Shown piece after piece: positions 15,824 through 25,182 of a stretch of DNA of 64,000 bases. Numbering within the stretch: position 1 is the first letter of the stretch; every line of letters starts with the position of its first letter. Source of the DNA: G963665545 sp963665545 (lineage in GTDB: Bacteria; Pseudomonadota; Gammaproteobacteria; Xanthomonadales; SZUA-36); NCBI GenBank assembly GCA_963665545.2, contig CAXXKZ010000004.1:1266389-1330388 (forward strand). Direction: 5' to 3'. A program made the translations under genes and the position numbers. The notes below the pieces were generated by a model, which saw nothing but the letters and a program-made list of their open reading frames with translations, made no database searches and had not been told where the DNA came from.

Positions 15824-16816
15824 TCAATCCGCGCTGGGCCGGGTGCTGCGCCTGCCCCATTTCTCCGCCAGCCTGGGCGCCCTGCCGCTTACGCTCCAGG
15901 GACAGGCGGCGATACAAATAGCGCAGCCATAGGTCTCATTGAAGTAGGGGATGCATTTGTCGAAATCGACAAACCACTTCTTCTCGCCCCTGACCCAATC
16001 CTTGACTTCGGATATGGCGTCGGGAGGACAGGCATCCACACACACCCGGCAGCGCGTGCAAAAGTCATCAGCGCCAAAGTGGTCCGGTTCATCTGCGACC
16101 AGCGGCAGCTCGATTGTAACCGCTGCCAGGCGGAGCGACGAGCCGAATTGCCGGTTGATAATCGACCCGTGTTTGCCCAACTCACCGAAACCGCAGGCCA
16201 AAGCCGCCGGAATGAGCAGGACACGGCCGGCCTGAGGGCCCTTGTGGGGAGTGGACGGGTAGCCACGAGCATGGATCCAGTTACTCAGGGCCTTGGCGGC
16301 ACGTGCGCCACGGTTGTACTGGATCAGTACCTCGTGGGCAGCCGGCTCTGCCGGGGCCTCGGACAAGGCGTCATAATCCATGGCCACACCCAGAACGACA
16401 ATCCATTCCTCCAGGATCGGGTCGCTGCCCTCAAAGGTCCACAGCGGGTCATAGCGAACGATTCCGACGAGATCGGCCTCATGGGCCAGTGCGAATGCCT
16501 TGAGCGCCGCCGCGGTCTTTTGTGGTGGCGCCTGAGTTTTCTCGGCAGCAACCGGATTGAGGGCCTCGGGACCCCGGCCCCATTCACCTTCTCCACGGAT
16601 CGTGGCACCGAGCAGCGGGTGTGAATAGAACTTTCTGCCGATATAGGCCTGTAATTCCGAATGAATCAGTTCTTCCGGCCGCCCCCAAAAAATCTTGGTC
16701 GGGGGACGCTTGCCCCTCTCGCCCACACCATTGACCGCGTTGCCGCTAATAGCAGGAAACAGACCGAGTTGTTCGGCCGACGGCGCATAGAGCTGTGTTC
16801 GTTTCCGGCTTTTCAT
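15824..16816 (-). CDS. Reductive-dehalogenase-like 4Fe-4S protein, short form
   Basis: The 330-residue protein has the layout of the RdhA catalytic core: a region with GELGKHGSIINRQFG and LRLAAVTIELPL, then two ferredoxin motifs, CTRCRVCVDACPPDAI and CAICIAACPWS (CX2CX3CP). RdhA-type enzymes use corrinoid and two clusters to remove halogens or act in related reductions. Unlike respiratory RdhA there is no Tat signal, and unlike the known self-sufficient catabolic enzymes there is no C-terminal reductase domain. QueG-type epoxyqueuosine reductase shares the fold but the text matches RdhA better. A cytosolic cobalamin-dependent redox enzyme of unknown substrate is the safest reading. Confidence 0.72.
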   Translation of the reverse strand: MKSRKRTQLYAPSAEQLGLFPAISGNAVNGVGERGKRPPTKIFWGRPEELIHSELQAYIGRKFYSHPLLGATIRGEGEWGRGPEALNPVAAEKTQAPPQKTAAALKAFALAHEADLVGIVRYDPLWTFEGSDPILEEWIVVLGVAMDYDALSEAPAEPAAHEVLIQYNRGARAAKALSNWIHARGYPSTPHKGPQAGRVLLIPAALACGFGELGKHGSIINRQFGSSLRLAAVTIELPLVADEPDHFGADDFCTRCRVCVDACPPDAISEVKDWVRGEKKWFVDFDKCIPYFNETYGCAICIAACPWSVSGRAPRLAEKWGRRSTRPSAD

Positions 16817-16837
16817 AGCTGCCTCTTGGGCCTTGAC

Positions 16838-17206
16838 TCAACAGTCGCCAGCCGCGGCTCGCGCCACCCGGTTTTTTTCTGCTTGCAGTTCTTCCTCAAG
16901 CGCGTTCTCATGCAACTCAGGCACCATCTGGCGGAATCGCCGGATGATGACAGATTCGAACACCCCAGATCGGTTATAAGGTTCGTTCTCCATGAACGCC
17001 AGCGCGGCAGCCCGGTCAGGCAACTTCAGGCAAAAAATGCTGCCATCTGAAACCGTGTCTTCATCATTGCGCAGAGGTCCGCCAAAAACCGTAATGTCCT
17101 TCACTGCAATCATGTACTCGATATGGCTGGGTCTATGGTCTAGTCGGACCTGCTGCATGCCGGGCGCGTCGAAGCAAAGGAATAGGTATCGAGCCTCATC
17201 TTTCAT
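16838..17206 (-). CDS. YCII-related small protein
   Basis: A 122-residue protein of the YCII/dimeric alpha-beta barrel type: YLFLCFDAPGM, RPSHIEYMIAV, GGPLRNDEDTVSDGSIFCLKL and AALAFMENEPYNRSGVFESVIIRRF match that fold, with a His-Glu pair (HIEY) in the usual active-site region. Members occur as accessory or isomerase-like proteins in aromatic and chloroaromatic gene clusters. The C-terminal third is charged and extends past the domain. It lies 5 bp after the alpha/beta hydrolase stop and 21 bp before the RdhA-like gene, so it belongs to the same transcript. Confidence 0.7.
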   Translation of the reverse strand: MKDEARYLFLCFDAPGMQQVRLDHRPSHIEYMIAVKDITVFGGPLRNDEDTVSDGSIFCLKLPDRAAALAFMENEPYNRSGVFESVIIRRFRQMVPELHENALEEELQAEKNRVARAAAGDC

Positions 17207-17211
17207 CGGGA

Positions 17212-18213
17212 TTACCTTTTAGTTCGGGGCGAATGGCGCAAGAGAAAGTCAACTAGGCCGGGGTATACGTCTTCCGGGCGGGTGATCACGATCCAGTGGT
17301 CTGCACCTTCTACCCGCTGGAATTCAGATCCAGGGATCGCCTCGGCCAGGGCTTTTGCTTTTTCGAAGGGCGCGTTGTTGTCATCATCGCCGTGAACGAA
17401 AAATGTCGGGATGCGAATGGTGTGCGCCTGGCTTTGATCGAGGTTCCTGAATTGAGAGACATCCAGCCGCAGGCCTCTTTCGCGGCGCAGAGGGTAGCCG
17501 GTCCACAACATCTGACTAAAACGATCCAGTTTTTCAGCATCGTTCAATACCCGTCTGCGAGCGTCGTCATTAATCATTCCCATGTCTTCACCCAGCAACA
17601 GCCTGGCTGGAAATTGGCGATTGAGACTGAGCATTGCCCAGCCGACAAAACCTTCGCCCAAAAGCGAAAGTATCAGGCGTTGCGAAACGGTCGGCGGCGG
17701 CGCAGGCGCACCATCCCCCGGTGTTAGACCGCCAGCCAAACCAAACAAATGCGCGACGGCCCACAAACGCTCCGGATACCGCATGGCCATCGATATCGCA
17801 GCCGGTGCGCCGCCTGAACCACCTATGACGGCCACCTTGTCAATTTCAAACAGATCCAACAGCGCCACGTATGCATCCACTTGATCATTCAGGGTAAGTC
17901 CCGTTTCACGGGGTGTGCGCAGGTAACCGGGCCGGGATACAGCAATGACCGAAAAACCGGCCGGCACCAGATGCTCAGCAAGAAATAAACCTTGTTCGTA
18001 GCTGCCTGGTGTTCCATGCAACACCAGCAGTACCGGTCCGGTGCCGACACGCGCATACTCAATGGCGCCAAGGCTGGTTTGGGCAATCTTGCTGCCTGCT
18101 TCAAGCGCGCCGAAGTAATTGCCTTTCCATACGTTAAATGCAATCAACAGGACAAGATAAAGCACAAGCACCAGGCCGATCAGCCCGATCAGCAGCCGTT
18201 TTGTCCACTTCAT
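17212..18213 (-). CDS. Membrane-anchored alpha/beta hydrolase
   Basis: The 333-residue protein starts with a single transmembrane helix (LLIGLIGLVLVLYLVLLIAF) and continues as an alpha/beta hydrolase: the oxyanion region LVLHGTPGSYEQG, nucleophile Ser in VIGGSGGAPAA, a late Asp in FVHGDDDNNAPFEKA and the His in GADHWIVI. The anchor with basic residues ahead of it suggests a periplasm-facing enzyme. The ATG at 18211-18213 is preferred to a GTG two codons upstream. The ester or other substrate cannot be told from sequence. It sits between MarR and the YCII gene with gaps of 19 and 5 bp. Confidence 0.82.
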   Translation of the reverse strand: MKWTKRLLIGLIGLVLVLYLVLLIAFNVWKGNYFGALEAGSKIAQTSLGAIEYARVGTGPVLLVLHGTPGSYEQGLFLAEHLVPAGFSVIAVSRPGYLRTPRETGLTLNDQVDAYVALLDLFEIDKVAVIGGSGGAPAAISMAMRYPERLWAVAHLFGLAGGLTPGDGAPAPPPTVSQRLILSLLGEGFVGWAMLSLNRQFPARLLLGEDMGMINDDARRRVLNDAEKLDRFSQMLWTGYPLRRERGLRLDVSQFRNLDQSQAHTIRIPTFFVHGDDDNNAPFEKAKALAEAIPGSEFQRVEGADHWIVITRPEDVYPGLVDFLLRHSPRTKR

Positions 18214-18232
18214 GACCACCCAGCCGTTCTCC

Positions 18233-18703
18233 CTATTCGACTGCCAGCATGGCGTCTGCGCGCAATTCTATTTTGTTCAGGATACGGGCGAACTTGCGGC
18301 GCTCGTCGCTGCTCAGCCCGGCGAGCAATTCGTCCTCGATCTTTTTGGCAACCGGGGCAATGGCGTTGAAGACTTTTAGCCCTTTCCTGGACAGCTTGAG
18401 TTCGACTCTTCGCCGGTCTTGCTGGTCAATGCGGCGCGTGATGAGCTGCTTTCTGACCAACTGATCCACGGCCCTCGACGTTTGAACAGGATCCAGACCG
18501 ATTCGTTGACTCAATTCCTTGCTCGACAAAGGACCGCTACTGCCAATGTTGGCCAGCGCTCTCCAGCCAGGCGGATTCAAGCCATATTTGCTCAGCGAAA
18601 CCGCCCTGATGCGCTGTGCCGCATGCCGCGCCACGCGCCACATCCTGTAGGGCACCCAATCATTGATATTCCACTGGGGTGGGTCGATTAGATTACCGGT
18701 CAT
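18233..18703 (-). CDS. MarR-family transcriptional regulator
   Basis: A 156-residue winged-helix regulator: GLNPPGWRALANIGSSGPLSSKELSQRIGLDPVQTSRAVDQLV is the recognition region and QDRRRVELKLSRKG the wing. The ATG at 18701-18703 yields MTGNLIDPPQWNIN; a longer frame upstream begins in a hydrophobic, AT-rich stretch and is rejected. MarR proteins usually sense small aromatic ligands. As first gene ahead of the hydrolase, YCII, RdhA-like, peptidase and methyltransferase genes it is probably the local regulator of that transcript. Confidence 0.88.
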   Translation of the reverse strand: MTGNLIDPPQWNINDWVPYRMWRVARHAAQRIRAVSLSKYGLNPPGWRALANIGSSGPLSSKELSQRIGLDPVQTSRAVDQLVRKQLITRRIDQQDRRRVELKLSRKGLKVFNAIAPVAKKIEDELLAGLSSDERRKFARILNKIELRADAMLAVE

Positions 18704-18832
18704 ATCATTTTCTACCTGTGTTGGGCGTCTGAAAATCAGGCAGAAGTTTAGCAAATATAATTGCATTACAAATAGTTTCACGAGCCGATGCAAGCACCAA
18801 TAAAGTCTGTTCGACGGGCCGCCCCGGGTGTG

Positions 18833-21049
18833 CTAGAACTGCACCCGCATGCTGATGCCGATTGTTCTGGGCCGTATGTAATAGCCCTCACCGAAGCTTG
18901 AACCGTCGGTAATTTGCCCCGCTTCATTCGAAAGATTGGCGCCGAACAAGTAGGCCTGCCACTGTCGCCCTTCAATTCCAATTCGGGCGTCAATCTGGTT
19001 ATATGAGGGAAACACCGTTGTGCCAGCAAGGCTTTCATTGCGCTCATCGAGAAAAGTCCAGGTGCCACGCAGCATCCAACCCAGCGAAGCGGTAATGGGG
19101 CGGCGGTACTGCAAGGCCACGGCGTGTTTAAATTGTGGCACCTGGGGCAATTTGGCGCCCGCAGGCGCGCCCGGATTGTCCTGGGTCGTTTCAGCTTTGG
19201 TGTAACTGCTGGCTACCGTCAGTTCGAGATTGTCGGTCAGCAGCGCCATCAAAGATACCTCAGCACCTTTGCTCTCTGCGTTACCGCCGTTGATCGTAAA
19301 GCCGAGTGGCGCCGCACCAGACTCACCGGCCACCTGAACGTTGTCCCAATCGACAAAGAATACCGCACCCTCGAATACCACGCGGCGATTGGCCCATGCC
19401 GTCTTCCAGCCCAGTTCATAACTCCACAAGGTGTCCGGATCGAATATATCCGGCGCCGGCGGCACCGGCACACCAAACGCCATGTTGATCAGGTTTATCG
19501 CCGTGGCGGTGACGTTGATGCCACCGCCGCGGAAGCCGCGGGCGGCAGAGGCGTAGATTGTGGCGTCATCACTGACATCGAAGGACAGACTGAACCTGGG
19601 TGTCCAGACTTTGTCATTCGCCGAATCGACAATCGCAGAGGGTCCGCCGATGAACAATGTGGGCAGGCCGCTAATAACCGCTACGCTGTCACGATCCTCT
19701 TCGAAGTACCGCATGCCAAACGCAGCATGAAAGCGGTCGGTGAAATCGAAGTCGATCTGTCCGTAAATGGCCCTTTGTGTGACGTCGCTGACTTCATCGA
19801 CCAACAGGGAGTCGAAGCCTGACAGTGCCCGAGGGTCGGTGATGCCGCGGACAATTTGATCTATGCTGGCGTCCTTGTACCAGGCGCCCAGTGTCCACCG
19901 AAGTCGTTGCTCGGAAGAAGACACTAGGCGAAATTCCTGGGTAAATGTTTCCTCCTCGAAGTCAAGATTGAAGGCAACAGTGTCTATGCCGTCTGGAAAT
20001 TCGCAGGGCGGAAAACCGAAAGGGCAACCCAGGTTGAAGAGAAAATTCAATCCGGGTCCAATGTCGGAGATGTCTAGTTTCGATTCGGTCTCACGCTCAT
20101 ACAAGCCCGTCGATGAAATCAACGTGGCCCAGGGGAATTCGTAGTCCATCGTCAGGTTCGTCAGGCTGTACTCGTCATCTGAGGGCGACAAAAGCCGGGC
20201 CGTGGTGTTGTAATCCTCGTCTGACTGTGAAGAAGACTCGGACTCACTCTTCTGATACAGCACATTGACCGTGGCAGTGAATTTCTCCCCACCCAGATAG
20301 CGGGCAGCCACCCGTCCGCCAACTTTGTCGACACCGTTGATGTTTTTGCCCAGATTTACCCCGTCAATCCAGCCGTCCTGCTCCTGGAAGTTGCCGTACA
20401 CCCGAAGTCCGAGCCTGTTCTCGACCAGTGGGAGATTTATCACGGCCTGGGCCTTGATGCCCCCGCCCCCGCCGTCGGTGCCTGTGCCCTGCATCTCGAC
20501 CTTGGCGGCAAACTCGTTGGGATCGGGTTGATTGGTGATGACCCTGATCACACCGCCCATGGACGCCTCCCCATAGAGGGTGCCCTGGGGGCCGCGCAGC
20601 ACTTCAATCCGGTTGACATCAAAGGTCATCAAGTCCGGTTGATCAAAAGGGCTGGTGATCGGAATTTCATCGATGTAGACGCTGACAGTGGCATTGCCCT
20701 GCAACGAGGACACGCCACGCATCGTGATGCGGGCCGAACCTTCATTGTTCTGCTGATATTCCATGCCGGGAACCAGCGCAGCAATGTCGGTGAAATTGGT
20801 GCCACCAATATCATAGATCATTGATTCGGAAAATGCGCTGATGGCAATCGGCACATCCTGCAGTTGCTGTTCACGCCGCATTGCGGTGACGATAATTTCC
20901 TCAATCTGCAGTTCATCGCCGACCCCAGCTGAGGTCTGCGCCATTGCAAACGAGGGCCATAGCGCGAATGCCAGAGCCGTAACACACATCGGGATTACAC
21001 AGGTCCTACAGGTTGGGCTGTCTTTTGAAAAAGCGCTTGTGTGCCGCAT
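18833..21049 (-). CDS. TonB-dependent outer-membrane receptor
   Basis: A 738-residue receptor with signal peptide (VTALAFALWPSFAMAQ), a TonB box (EEIIVTAMRREQQLQDVPI), a plug domain (VPGMEYQQN..ITMRGVSS, RIEVLRGPQGTLYGEASMGGVIRV) and a C-terminal barrel ending in F (ISMRVQF), as outer-membrane proteins do. The EIIVTA(M/T)RRE type is very common for carbon-source uptake in marine and sphingomonad-like bacteria. The ATG at 21047-21049 is preceded by GGAGAGGAAA, a good ribosome site. It is divergent from a TetR gene, which probably controls it. The transported compound is unknown; MarR gene follows downstream. Confidence 0.92.
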   Translation of the reverse strand: MRHTSAFSKDSPTCRTCVIPMCVTALAFALWPSFAMAQTSAGVGDELQIEEIIVTAMRREQQLQDVPIAISAFSESMIYDIGGTNFTDIAALVPGMEYQQNNEGSARITMRGVSSLQGNATVSVYIDEIPITSPFDQPDLMTFDVNRIEVLRGPQGTLYGEASMGGVIRVITNQPDPNEFAAKVEMQGTGTDGGGGGIKAQAVINLPLVENRLGLRVYGNFQEQDGWIDGVNLGKNINGVDKVGGRVAARYLGGEKFTATVNVLYQKSESESSSQSDEDYNTTARLLSPSDDEYSLTNLTMDYEFPWATLISSTGLYERETESKLDISDIGPGLNFLFNLGCPFGFPPCEFPDGIDTVAFNLDFEEETFTQEFRLVSSSEQRLRWTLGAWYKDASIDQIVRGITDPRALSGFDSLLVDEVSDVTQRAIYGQIDFDFTDRFHAAFGMRYFEEDRDSVAVISGLPTLFIGGPSAIVDSANDKVWTPRFSLSFDVSDDATIYASAARGFRGGGINVTATAINLINMAFGVPVPPAPDIFDPDTLWSYELGWKTAWANRRVVFEGAVFFVDWDNVQVAGESGAAPLGFTINGGNAESKGAEVSLMALLTDNLELTVASSYTKAETTQDNPGAPAGAKLPQVPQFKHAVALQYRRPITASLGWMLRGTWTFLDERNESLAGTTVFPSYNQIDARIGIEGRQWQAYLFGANLSNEAGQITDGSSFGEGYYIRPRTIGISMRVQF

Positions 21050-21166
21050 TTTCCTCTCCTTCGCTGGGGGGGGCGAAACTACAGGGCAGAGCTGTCAGCA
21101 GATACCTTCGAAATTATTACAAAAAGGCGGTATATCGTTATGTAGTTAAATATTGCCGATTAAACC

Positions 21167-21204
21167 TACCTACGGGTATAGTAGAATAAATGTACCTACA
21201 GGTA
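21167..21204. promoter_or_regulatory. Two palindromic operator-like sites between TonB receptor and TetR genes
   Basis: TACCTACGGGTA (21167-21178) and TACCTACAGGTA (21193-21204) are near-identical; the second is a perfect inverted repeat of TACCT with a 2-bp centre, and both continue as TA(G/C)TA-rich text. Their starts are 26 bp apart within the 188-bp divergent region. This is what a TetR dimer pair would bind to shut both genes. Confidence 0.65.
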
Positions 21205-21237
21205 TACTAATTGTCAAACTAACTGCACAATACGGCT

Positions 21238-21858
21238 GTGAAACCCTCAAGAGAAGCGCGCAGAATCGGCGTTAAGGAAAAAGCTGACCATGACGGTCGG
21301 CGCCATATCATCCTGTGTGAAGCTGCACGGTTGTTTACCCTCAATGGCTTCCAGAACACCAAGCTGGTAGACCTCGCAGATCGCCTCAATGTTACCAAAC
21401 CCACGCTGTACCACTACATTGAAAGCAAAGAGGAAATAATTCACCAAGTGTTGACCATTGGCAATGAACGCAACGCTTCACTGGTGCGGCAGGCGCGCGA
21501 TTCTTCAGAGAGCGGCCTTGGGAAACTCGAGATATTTCTGCGTGGCTACGCCCGCGCAACGGTCGATGACTTCGGCCGCTGTGTCATCCTGGCGGACCCG
21601 CGAATGCTGTCAGGGCGATTGCGCGAGCAGCACCGCCAGGCTTACCGGTATGTTCTCGATGAAATAGCTGACATCATCGGAGAGGGGATTCGCGACGGAT
21701 CGATTCGTGATTGTGATCCTCATCTTCTGACGTTTGCCTTAATGGGCACATTCAACAGTCTGTCAATTTGGTTTCACCACGAAGGCAAAATGACCGTAGA
21801 GGACGTGACTGAGGCATTTCTTGGGTTTTTCGAAAGCGCAATGGCTGCAAAGCCCTGA
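21238..21858 (+). CDS. TetR-family regulator
   Basis: The 206-residue protein has the TetR DNA-binding domain (RRHIILCEAARLFTLNGFQNTKLVDLADRLNVTKPTLYHYIESKEEII) and a helical ligand domain similar to the TetR C-terminal domains of acyl-CoA or aromatic sensors (FHHEGKMTVEDVTEAFLGFF). The GTG at 21238-21240 opens the longest frame. Two palindromes lie 34-71 bp upstream, suggesting that it represses itself and the divergent TonB receptor. It converges on the Asp-box protein gene, 49 bp between stops, with no clear terminator seen. Confidence 0.9.
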   Translation: MKPSREARRIGVKEKADHDGRRHIILCEAARLFTLNGFQNTKLVDLADRLNVTKPTLYHYIESKEEIIHQVLTIGNERNASLVRQARDSSESGLGKLEIFLRGYARATVDDFGRCVILADPRMLSGRLREQHRQAYRYVLDEIADIIGEGIRDGSIRDCDPHLLTFALMGTFNSLSIWFHHEGKMTVEDVTEAFLGFFESAMAAKP

Positions 21859-21907
21859 CCCGCTACGTTCAATATTCGCATGACAGCCATTGCCCATTGG
21901 CCTGGCA

Positions 21908-24900
21908 TCATTGTGGGACGGTAATGTGCTTGACCTGATTGGATTTTGCCCACGCATTGATCGGAGCAATGTACTCCCTGCTGATGGCTTCAAGCTCCTC
22001 GCCGCGCCGGCCCCATTCCGCTTTCAAGTCAGCAAAGCGAGAGAGTGCCCCATCCGTCACGGGCGCTCCGGTATTATCAATGACATCAAGCAAATAGCGC
22101 AGTTGGCCGGCCAGTTTGGTTTCCCAGGCATCTTCATCCTCATAAGTTTGATGCAGTTCCTGATTGATCAATTTGTCCCAATCAGAGATCCGGTCAATGG
22201 CTGAAACGGCCAAGGCCGACAGAGCGGCATCTTCGGCGTGGTCGGCCAACAAGGATTGCACTTCACGCCGTGCGCGTCGCGCCCCTTCCAACTGTTCCAG
22301 CACCACGTTCATCAACGCGCTGACATCCGTGAGTGTTTCCGACCAGGCCTCGATAGCATGCTCCGACGCCTTGACTCTGGGGTCCGAGACAATGTTGAAA
22401 GTGACCCAACGTTCAATTTCGCCGATTGAAATTCGAGCCCGGTAAGTACCCGGTATTACACGCGGGCCGCTGAATCCAGCGAAAATGTCGACGTCGGCAA
22501 TGCAACGAATGTTTTCCTGTTTCATGTCCCAGACCCAACGATTCAGGCCCGTCTCGGCAGGAGGATATTTGATCGTGAATGGCAGCCTGGGATCCATATT
22601 CCCAATTCTGCATCGATCGTGGGCACTTTCCTCGCCACTGTAGAGACGAACCAGCTGCCCGGCCTGATCCAGAATTTCAATGGACAAATCCCCGCTGACG
22701 CCCTCGCCAATTGAATAGTACAAAGGCACGCCCGCAGCTGGATTTTCGCCTTCAAATTGCCCGACTTTTCTGCCCTTGGGAATCATTTGTGTGGCAGACG
22801 GCGTGAACACATGCAGCGTAGCGTCAAGACCACTGGAGGCGGCCTCGCGCACCAGGAACAGGTCGTCCAGCACCCACAATGCCCTGCCCTGCGTCGCGGC
22901 GACGAGATTATCGTGACGCAGCGCCAGATCGGTGATGGGTACGGGCGGCAAATTGAGCTGCAGGGACTGCCAATCTTTTCCGCCATTGGGGGACACAAAC
23001 ATGCCCGCTTCAGTCCCGGCATACAACAAGCCCGGCACCTGGGAATCCTCGCGGACGACGCGGACAAAGGCATCCATTGGCAGGCCCTTGTCGATGCGTC
23101 GCCAGCGTCGTCCGTAATCATGGCTGACATAAATATAAGGCCGCAAGTCGTTGAGCTTGTAGCCCGTTACCGCCAGGTAGGCGGTACCGGGATCATGCGG
23201 GCTGAGTTCAATTGCGTTGATCATGGCCTCGCTTTGATGCGGGGGCGAGACGTCTTCCCAGTGTTCGCCGTTGTCACGGGTCAGGTACACCAGACCATCG
23301 TCACTGCCCGCCCAGATCGTTCCGGCCTGTGCCGGAGATTCAACGATGTAGAAAATCGTGTTGTAGAATTCCGCGCCGACATTTTCCGGGGTCAGTGGCC
23401 CACCGTTACGGCCCTGCTTGCTGAGGTCATTACGGGTAAGGTCGGGACTGATCTCTGACCAGGTCATACCGCGATCCGTACTCCTCAGCAGCACCTGGGT
23501 TCCGAAGTAGATGATGGACGGGTCATGCGGTGACACTGCAACGGGCGCGTTCCAGTTAGCACGATATTTCAGGTCCTTCGAATCCTTGCCGTATACCATT
23601 TCCGGATAAGGAATGATGGAACGAGTGAGCCTGGTTTTGTGGTTGTATTCGGTCAGTGTGCCGTTAATGGTCGTTGCGTATACCAGCGAGGGGTCATCCG
23701 GATCGAAGGCAATGTGGGCGCTTTCGCCGCCACCAACAGGATAAAAATCTTCAACGCCGATCCCGCTGTCAAAAGTACGGCTGGCGATGGCGACGGTTGA
23801 ATTGTCCTGCTGACCGGCATAAATCCGGTAAGGGATCAAATTGTCCGTCACCACGCGGTAGAACTGTGCAGTGGGTTGATTCATGATGCTCGACCAGGTT
23901 TCACCGCCATCAAAAGTGATCGTCGCACCGCCGTCATTTGCGTTGATCATGTTTCGGCTGTCTTTGGGGTTAATCCAGTGATCGTGATGATCACCGTGCG
24001 GCAATTTCATCTTTTCCCAGCTCTTGCCGCCATCCACGGATTTCATCATCGGCACATTCATCACATAGACGGTGTCCTCATCCACCGGGTCGGCTGTGAT
24101 ATGAATGTAATACCTGGCGCGGGAATGCAGCACCCGATGACCGTTAATAAGGACCCAGGTTTTGCCCGCATCTTCGCTGCGGTACAAGCCGCCTTTTTCG
24201 TGTTCGGCTTCAACGATGGCGTAAAGACGATCCGGATTACTGGCAGAAACATCAACGCCAATCTTGCCGATCATTTCCGGCAGTCCCCCACCCAGTTTCT
24301 CCCAGCTATCACCCCCATCGATGGATTTATAAATACCGCCATCGGTGCCACCGGAGTGGATAAACCAGGGCTTGCGGCCGTGATTCCACATGGCCGCGTA
24401 GAGGATGCGGGGATTGGTCGGATCCATTGCCAGGTCCGAAGCACCCGTGCTGGGCCCGACCTGCAAAACATGTTCCCAGCTTGCACCGCCGTCACCAGTG
24501 CGGAAAATGCCTCGCTCTTCGTTCGGCCCCCAGATCTGACCCTGGACTGCGATGTAAGCGATAGCCGAATTCTGCGGATTGATCTTGATACGGGATATCT
24601 GGCCAGATGCTTCAAGGCCAATGTGCTTCCAGGTGCGACCCGCGTCAGTGGATTTCCACACGCCGTCACCATGGCTCGTTGTCACACCGCGAATCGGGGA
24701 TTCACCGGTGCCGACGTAGATCACGTTGGGGTCTGATTCAGCAACAGCCACCGCACCAATGGTTCCGACTTTGAAAAATCCGTCAGAGAGATTTTCCCAG
24801 GTCACACCCGCATTTTCGGTTTTCCAAACGCCACCACCGGTGGCGCCCATGTAATAAAGTAGCGGATTGCCGGGCACGCCGGTCACCGTGGTAACGCGGC

Positions 24901-25048
24901 CGCCGCGATATGGGCCGATCAGGCGCCAGTCCAGTCCTTCCAAGGATTCTGATGCAAACTTATCGGCGCCATTTACAGACGAAGCTGCGCCCAGCAATAC
25001 AGTTGCAAAAAACGCGCGGAATACGACTGCAGACGGAATAATCGACAT
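21908..25048 (-). CDS. Exported Asp-box / VPS10-like beta-propeller protein
   Basis: A 1046-residue exported protein with a signal peptide (AFFATVLLGAASSVNGADK). The body is a chain of at least ten BNR/Asp-box repeats of the form S-x-D-x-G-x-x-W, such as STDAGRTW, SIDGGDSW, SEDAGKTW, SVDGGKSW, TFDGGETW, STDRGMTW, TRDNGEHW and SHDYGRRW, forming one or two sortilin-like propellers. The last 300 residues hold a beta-sandwich-like part and a helical tail. Relatives are annotated as glycosyl hydrolases or sortilin-like, but a catalytic role is unproven. It may bind or process extracellular material; its neighbour TonB receptor hints at nutrient scavenging. Confidence 0.85.
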   Translation of the reverse strand: MSIIPSAVVFRAFFATVLLGAASSVNGADKFASESLEGLDWRLIGPYRGGRVTTVTGVPGNPLLYYMGATGGGVWKTENAGVTWENLSDGFFKVGTIGAVAVAESDPNVIYVGTGESPIRGVTTSHGDGVWKSTDAGRTWKHIGLEASGQISRIKINPQNSAIAYIAVQGQIWGPNEERGIFRTGDGGASWEHVLQVGPSTGASDLAMDPTNPRILYAAMWNHGRKPWFIHSGGTDGGIYKSIDGGDSWEKLGGGLPEMIGKIGVDVSASNPDRLYAIVEAEHEKGGLYRSEDAGKTWVLINGHRVLHSRARYYIHITADPVDEDTVYVMNVPMMKSVDGGKSWEKMKLPHGDHHDHWINPKDSRNMINANDGGATITFDGGETWSSIMNQPTAQFYRVVTDNLIPYRIYAGQQDNSTVAIASRTFDSGIGVEDFYPVGGGESAHIAFDPDDPSLVYATTINGTLTEYNHKTRLTRSIIPYPEMVYGKDSKDLKYRANWNAPVAVSPHDPSIIYFGTQVLLRSTDRGMTWSEISPDLTRNDLSKQGRNGGPLTPENVGAEFYNTIFYIVESPAQAGTIWAGSDDGLVYLTRDNGEHWEDVSPPHQSEAMINAIELSPHDPGTAYLAVTGYKLNDLRPYIYVSHDYGRRWRRIDKGLPMDAFVRVVREDSQVPGLLYAGTEAGMFVSPNGGKDWQSLQLNLPPVPITDLALRHDNLVAATQGRALWVLDDLFLVREAASSGLDATLHVFTPSATQMIPKGRKVGQFEGENPAAGVPLYYSIGEGVSGDLSIEILDQAGQLVRLYSGEESAHDRCRIGNMDPRLPFTIKYPPAETGLNRWVWDMKQENIRCIADVDIFAGFSGPRVIPGTYRARISIGEIERWVTFNIVSDPRVKASEHAIEAWSETLTDVSALMNVVLEQLEGARRARREVQSLLADHAEDAALSALAVSAIDRISDWDKLINQELHQTYEDEDAWETKLAGQLRYLLDVIDNTGAPVTDGALSRFADLKAEWGRRGEELEAISREYIAPINAWAKSNQVKHITVPQ

Positions 25049-25125
25049 GATATTGCTTCCTCAAAATGGCCGTCCTTATCATATCAAAGGCTGCAACCGG
25101 CACATCCATTCCAGGTGAAATGATC

Positions 25126-25154
25126 AAAAAAAAACGCCGGGGCAAGCCCCGGCG
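25126..25154 (-). terminator. Rho-independent terminator after pnp
   Basis: On the minus strand an 8-9 bp GC stem (CGCCGGGG..CCCCGGCG) is followed by nine T residues. It ends the rimP-to-pnp operon, 29 bp past the pnp stop. Confidence 0.92.
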
Positions 25155-25182
25155 TCGCTGAACTTATATCATGGGCTGAAAA

